Below are positions 58,775 to 64,000 of a DNA stretch of 64,000 nucleotides, piece by piece. The position numbers and the translations under genes were made by a program. This stretch comes from Parapristionchus giblindavisi. Taxonomy: Eukaryota; Nematoda; Chromadorea; Rhabditida; Diplogasteridae. The stretch spans positions 248,001 to 312,000 of the forward strand of contig CALSFV010000216.1 in NCBI GenBank assembly GCA_943737045.1. Direction: 5' to 3'. Position 1 is the first letter of the stretch; every line of letters starts with the position of its first letter. Below the pieces are notes generated by a model, which saw only the letters and a program-made list of their open reading frames with translations, did no database searches and was not told the DNA's origin.

Positions 58775-58861
58775 GTGTTAGTGCACGGTCAGTCAGAATT
58801 TTGGCGCGCAAACGTCTCTCTTCGTGTGGGCGGAGCCACATATCGTGCATCGGGTATATAT
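58775..58861 (+). promoter_or_regulatory. H2A promoter: shared motif and TATA
   Basis: GTGTTAGTGCACGGTCAGTCA (58,775-58,795), then GGGCGGAGCCACATATCG, then TATATAT (58,855-58,861); ATG is 59 bp later. Confidence 0.78.
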
Positions 58862-58919
58862 TGCCCTCACTCTATTGCTCTTGTCATAGTTTCGTGAAAC
58901 TAAAGCACTCATAGTCAAC

Positions 58920-59303
58920 ATGTCTGGACGTGGAAAGGGAGGAAAAGCCAAGAGCGGAGGAAAGGCCAAGTCTCGTTCATCTCGTGCTGGTCTTCAATTC
59001 CCCGTCGGTCGTCTTCACCGTATGCTGCGCAAGGGCAACTACGCTCAGCGTGTCGGAGCCGGAGCACCAGTCTACCTTGCTGCCGTTCTTGAGTACCTCG
59101 CTGCTGAGGTTCTCGAGCTCGCTGGCAACGCCGCTCGTGACAACAAGAAGACTAGAATCAACCCTCGCCATCTCCAGCTTGCCGTCCGCAACGACGAGGA
59201 GCTGAACAAGCTCATGGCTGGAGTCACCATCGCTCAAGGAGGTGTTCTTCCCAACATCAACGCCGTTCTTCTGCCCAAGAAGACCGCCGGAGAGAAGGAA
59301 TAA
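58920..59303 (+). CDS. Histone H2A
   Basis: 127 codons, intronless. Starts [20 protein letters not shown], followed by the fold ([40 protein letters not shown]) and the acidic-patch region NDEELNKL. The C-terminus PKKTAGEKE lacks an SQ motif, so it is canonical H2A, not H2A.X or H2A.Z. The relic at 55,663 derives from such a gene. The second copy is at 63,284. Confidence 0.99.
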   Translation: MSGRGKGGKAKSGGKAKSRSSRAGLQFPVGRLHRMLRKGNYAQRVGAGAPVYLAAVLEYLAAEVLELAGNAARDNKKTRINPRHLQLAVRNDEELNKLMAGVTIAQGGVLPNINAVLLPKKTAGEKE

Positions 59304-59343
59304 ACATCTCGCTTAGCACTCACGGCTAAACCCAGAACCCAAC

Positions 59344-59359
59344 GGCCCTCTTTAGGGCC
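59344..59359 (+). terminator. Histone 3' stem-loop (H2A)
   Basis: GGCCCTCTTTAGGGCC, 40 bp after the stop; ACCTGAACAAGTTTGATCTC and GTGAATAAAG follow. Confidence 0.96.
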
Positions 59360-59399
59360 ACAATCCTGTACCTGAACAAGTTTGATCTCAAATATGTCT

Positions 59400-59840
59400 G
59401 TGAATAAAGCTCATTGATTTCAATTATTGTGCGTATATCGAATCGATGTGCGAAATTAGCTATCAGCTAAGTTTAGCATTGTGGTTTTGAGATCACATAC
59501 TCCGGGATTACGGTAGCTCGGGTCGACTACCGTAGTTAGGAAATAAAGTGTGTATCGTATCCCCATTTCGATTCTGCGAGAGTTAAGCGGTTCTAAGTGA
59601 GACCATGAATTCGGATGTTAGCCTCTCTCCAGCAATAAGCATCGTATTTTGACGTGATATTTCAATTCAAATCAATGAGAGGTAGTAGTTGATCATTCAT
59701 TTCGAACAGCTGAACGCAATTTTCAAACTTTAGTCAGTAGATGTGTTGATGTCGATGTGTTTTAATCTCTCAATCTCTATCTAGATCGATACAAGTGCGT
59801 TGGTGAGGGCAGTCGAGGGACGCCTTCTTTCCCGCCAAAA
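59400..59840. other. H2A-H4 spacer
   Basis: Unique spacer of the unit with TACGGTAG/CTACCGTAG palindromes (59,512-59,536). No gene seen. Missing from the relic at the left edge. Confidence 0.6.
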
Positions 59841-59846
59841 TATGGT

Positions 59847-59886
59847 GGTAGTGCCCGCGCAGTCACTGAAGAGAGAGGGTATTTAA
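59847..59886 (+). promoter_or_regulatory. H4 promoter: shared motif and TATA-like box
   Basis: GGTAGTGCCCGCGCAGTCA (59,847-59,865), then TATTTAA (59,880-59,886); ATG is 54 bp later. Confidence 0.75.
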
Positions 59887-59898
59887 GGGTGCCTCTAA

Positions 59899-60252
<354 letters not shown>

Positions 60253-60312
60253 GTCGTCTATCGACTTGTCGATCTTGACATGTGCTCATTGAGTGCAAAC
60301 CCAGAACCCAAC

Positions 60313-60328
60313 GGCCCTCTTTAGGGCC
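60313..60328 (+). terminator. Histone 3' stem-loop (H4)
   Basis: GGCCCTCTTTAGGGCC, 60 bp after the stop; ACCTGAACAAGTTGATCTC and TGAATAAAG follow. Confidence 0.96.
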
Positions 60329-60804
60329 ACAATCGTATACCTGAACAAGTTGATCTCTGATCTTTAAAAATCCTGAATAAAGATGTTTCATGTTACAGTT
60401 TACTTTTGCATTGATTTGTTTTGTATGTGAGTCAGTACTGCACAGCGTTCTCATGACTTTCAAAGCAAGAACGACCGCTCAACATACAAACTCTCTCGAA
60501 TACCATGGTCTCTCCTTTGTCTTGCTTTGGAAGAAAAATGGCTTGGACCAGAATACCGTGACTGCTCTAAACCTTGGAGCACCTAATTTTCGAAAAGAAA
60601 CAGAAAATTTTGTTTGGAATACTTCTAGTTTATGTTGTTTTGAGATATATTCATGGTAAGAATGGTGTCTATACTTGTAATATGTGTGATAAAGTCAGAT
60701 ACCTAGCTGTACAGTGCATATAAACTTCGAAAAATATCACCAATCGAGTCTAATCTTAGCTCGTGAGGGTAAGAGCGATAGAGACAGTCTTCCCGCCAAG
60801 TGTC

Positions 60805-61298
<494 letters not shown>

Positions 61299-61334
61299 GC
61301 AGTGTGCTTGAACAGCTGTATACCAGAACCCAAC

Positions 61335-61350
61335 GGCCCTCTTTAGGGCC
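61335..61350 (+). terminator. Histone 3' stem-loop (H3, unit 2)
   Basis: Same stem-loop and downstream block as 56,971-56,986. Confidence 0.96.
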
Positions 61351-61587
61351 ACAAATTTATACCTAAACAAGTTGATCTCTGATCTCTGAAAAAGCCTGAA
61401 TAAAGTGTTTCATGATACAGTATACTTTTAGACGAAACTAGTAAGGGAAAACTGTGTTTCCGTGTGCTGAAACCAGTCCTCCATCTATTGCTGAGTAGTT
61501 AGCGTGCAGAAGTAGGTCTTCGGTTCAATGTCAGATTCAAGTTTTCCTAAAGTTAGATCACAATGATGCCCTAAGGGACATTCTCAG

Positions 61588-62004
61588 GCGCTAAATGTTT
61601 TCAACTCATGTGATTCTTCTCGAAATGGTTTCTCGGATTGTATCTCACTGTGACAATTTTGAAAAATTTCGATTAAAAGTGTACATGTAGGTTATTTTTT
61701 TTCTTTGTCTTATGTATCCAGCATGCTCAACGAGGGTAGATTTGGATACCCCGAATTGGTGTTAGTGCCCGATCGTTCAAGGTGTCTCTCCGGGTACATT
61801 CTCTGACGCTAAATGTGTTCAACACTTGTGATTCTTCTCGAAATGGTTTCTCTGATTGTATCTCACTGTGAGAATGTTGAAAAATTTAGATTAAAAGTGT
61901 GAATGTAGGTTATTTTCATTTGTCTTATGTTTCCTGCATGCTCAACGAGGGGGAGAATTGGATACCCCGAATCGGTGTTAGTGCCCGATCGTTCAAGGCG
62001 TCTC
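61588..62004 (+). repeat. Tandem duplication of the H2B upstream region, unit 2
   Basis: Same two imperfect copies as 57,224-57,640, so the duplication predates spread of the 4,364-bp unit. Confidence 0.88.
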
Positions 62005-62057
62005 TTCTTCGCGCGCAAATGGAGGCGGGGCCACAGATCGCTCGACTCCGTATATAA
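61975..62057 (+). promoter_or_regulatory. H2B promoter, unit 2
   Basis: Same as 57,611-57,693. Confidence 0.78.
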
Positions 62058-62112
62058 CGAGACTCTTTCGACTCAACCTCACCACACTTTGTGACCAACC
62101 CTCATCGTCAGT

Positions 62113-62484
62113 ATGCCACCCAAGCCATCCGCCAAGGGAGCCAAGAAGGCCGCCAAGTCCCAGAAGACTACTCGTACTGGAGACAAGAAGAGAAGAAAGT
62201 CGAGAAAGGAGTCCTACTCCGTGTACATCTACCGTGTACTCAAGCAGGTCCACCCCGACACCGGAGTCTCCTCCAAGGCTATGTCAATCATGAACTCCTT
62301 CGTGAATGACGTCTTCGAGAGAATCGCCGGCGAGGCTTCCAAGCTCGCTCACTACAACAAGCGTTCCACCATCTCTTCTCGCGAAATCCAGACTGCCGTC
62401 CGTCTTATCCTTCCTGGAGAGCTTGCCAAGCACGCCGTCTCTGAGGGCACCAAGGCCGTCACCAAGTACACTTCCTCCAAGTAA
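62113..62484 (+). CDS. Histone H2B, unit 2
   Basis: Encodes the same 123-aa protein as 57,749-58,120, with the same promoter and stem-loop arrangement. Intronless. Confidence 0.99.
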   Translation: MPPKPSAKGAKKAAKSQKTTRTGDKKRRKSRKESYSVYIYRVLKQVHPDTGVSSKAMSIMNSFVNDVFERIAGEASKLAHYNKRSTISSREIQTAVRLILPGELAKHAVSEGTKAVTKYTSSK

Positions 62485-62523
62485 ATCATTACTTGCGAAG
62501 TCGTGAACTAACCAGAACCCAAC

Positions 62524-62539
62524 GGCCCTCTTTAGGGCC
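62524..62539 (+). terminator. Histone 3' stem-loop (H2B, unit 2)
   Basis: Same as 58,160-58,175. Confidence 0.96.
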
Positions 62540-63138
62540 ACAATCCGATACCTAAACAAGTTTGATCTCAAATATGTGTTTTGAATAAAGTTTGTCGTAT
62601 ACTGTAGCCGGATTCTCCGGTAGTTGATCTTTGATCTTGCGAAAAAAGAATGATCTCTGGGATATCTTGTACGTGGATTACTGTAGTAGTTTGTGGTTAC
62701 ACTGTAGAACGGCAGATCTCGCTCTGGCGTTGGATATAAGTTGAGCGTGGGATACTGTAGGTGTACCTGCTGACTGATCTTTGATCTCTACAAGTAGATT
62801 AGAATGAAGTAGCATGTAGTTTCCTAGACAATACCAAGATTTCATCTCTTTCCCAACTGATAACACTAATGAAATCTTCAAGAAACACGTAGAATAAGGA
62901 TTGAATAGAGCTAATACTTTTGCATCGAGATGAAATTAAGTGATCTTTGATCTTGTAATACTTGTTATGATCATCGTGAATCTATTTTGTATGCTCAGAT
63001 CGATTTCTCATGACTACACTGTAAAATTCAAACTAGTTTTCAAAAAAATTTTGCGGATAAGTCCTCTAATCAAGCCCTAATCCAGCTATCCTATACACAG
63101 GCGTGCGTCGTGAGAGCACGAGAGAATGGCCCTGAGTG

Positions 63139-63225
63139 GTGTTAGTGCACGGTCAGTCAGAATTTTGGCGCGCAAACGTCTCTCTTCGTGTGGGCGGAGC
63201 CACATATCGTGCATCGGGTATATAT
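63139..63225 (+). promoter_or_regulatory. H2A promoter, unit 2
   Basis: Same as 58,775-58,861. Confidence 0.78.
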
Positions 63226-63283
63226 TGCCCTCACTCTATTGCTCTTGTCATAGTTTCGTGAAACTAAAGCACTCATAGTCAAC

Positions 63284-63667
63284 ATGTCTGGACGTGGAAA
63301 GGGAGGAAAAGCCAAGAGCGGAGGAAAGGCCAAGTCTCGTTCATCTCGTGCTGGTCTTCAATTCCCCGTCGGTCGTCTTCACCGTATGCTGCGCAAGGGC
63401 AACTACGCTCAGCGTGTCGGAGCCGGAGCACCAGTCTACCTTGCTGCCGTTCTTGAGTACCTCGCTGCTGAGGTTCTCGAGCTCGCTGGCAACGCCGCTC
63501 GTGACAACAAGAAGACTAGAATCAACCCTCGCCATCTCCAGCTTGCCGTCCGCAACGACGAGGAGCTGAACAAGCTCATGGCTGGAGTCACCATCGCTCA
63601 AGGAGGTGTTCTTCCCAACATCAACGCCGTTCTTCTGCCCAAGAAGACCGCCGGAGAGAAGGAATAA
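63284..63667 (+). CDS. Histone H2A, unit 2
   Basis: Encodes the same 127-aa protein as 58,920-59,303. Last complete gene of the window; the following H4 of the next unit would begin at about 64,305, beyond the edge. Confidence 0.99.
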   Translation: MSGRGKGGKAKSGGKAKSRSSRAGLQFPVGRLHRMLRKGNYAQRVGAGAPVYLAAVLEYLAAEVLELAGNAARDNKKTRINPRHLQLAVRNDEELNKLMAGVTIAQGGVLPNINAVLLPKKTAGEKE

Positions 63668-63707
63668 ACATCTCGCTTAGCACTCACGGCTAAACCCAGA
63701 ACCCAAC

Positions 63708-63723
63708 GGCCCTCTTTAGGGCC
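63708..63723 (+). terminator. Histone 3' stem-loop (H2A, unit 2)
   Basis: Same as 59,344-59,359. Confidence 0.96.
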
Positions 63724-64000
63724 ACAATCCTGTACCTGAACAAGTTTGATCTCAAATATGTCTGTGAATAAAGCTCATTGATTTCAATTATTGTGCGTAT
63801 ATCGAATCGATGTGCGAAATTAGCTATCAGCTAAGTTTAGCATTGTGGTTTTGAGATCACATACTCCGGGATTACGGTAGCTCGGGTCGACTACCGTAGT
63901 TAGGAAATAAAGTGTGTATCGTATCCCCATTTCGATTCTGCGAGAGTTAAGCGGTTCTAAGTGAGACCATGAATTCGGATGTTAGCCTCTCTCCAGCAAT

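Overview
The window looks like nuclear DNA of a nematode. The evidence is short introns with TTTCAG-type acceptors, nematode-type core histones (an H4 matching the canonical nematode protein as I know it), and animal genes broken into many small exons. A rhabditid or diplogastrid such as Pristionchus is my inference only. I recognise six protein-coding loci on the minus strand (about 70 to 54,016), followed by a plus-strand tandem histone cluster (about 55.66 kb to the right edge).

From left to right: a TBC1D2/TBC-2-like Rab GAP (70-13,784); a gamma-tubulin complex component (14,968-21,270); the mitofusin fzo-1 (22,140-35,161), which carries a tRNA-Glu in one intron; a worm-type casein-kinase-1-like protein with altered catalytic motifs (35,801 to about 41.1 kb); a secreted animal heme peroxidase with a signal peptide (41,466-49,032); and a C2H2 zinc-finger protein (49,876-54,016). 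The exons were read by hand from frame continuity and splice signals, so internal exon edges are approximate unless stated. Mitofusin and TBC-2 both act on organelle membranes, but nothing here shows that these neighbours work together.

The introns are a museum of small mobile elements. Several have exact 8-bp target-site duplications (hAT-like): three copies of a family ending CATAGGTGGGC, three insertions ending CATACATTTTC or CATACATGGGC, one 1,027-bp element ending TAGGGTGGCGAG, and a 1.76-kb giant palindrome whose arms are built from 15-bp minisatellite units, with a 150-bp relative. Others are a 1.35-kb fold-back element with a 10-bp duplication (MULE-like) into which a MITE has jumped, a 544-bp Tc1/mariner-like fold-back, a miniature LTR retrotransposon (TRIM) with a related solo LTR, and a 3' fragment of a non-LTR retrotransposon.

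The right end holds a histone array with unit order H4-H3-H2B-H2A, all on the plus strand, with a 4,364-bp period and no difference seen between the parts of the two units compared. The array starts abruptly at an in-frame H2A-H4 chimera beside a Tc1-like terminus. All four histone promoters share an upstream motif. All four 3' ends share the histone stem-loop, a conserved downstream block and then AATAAA.
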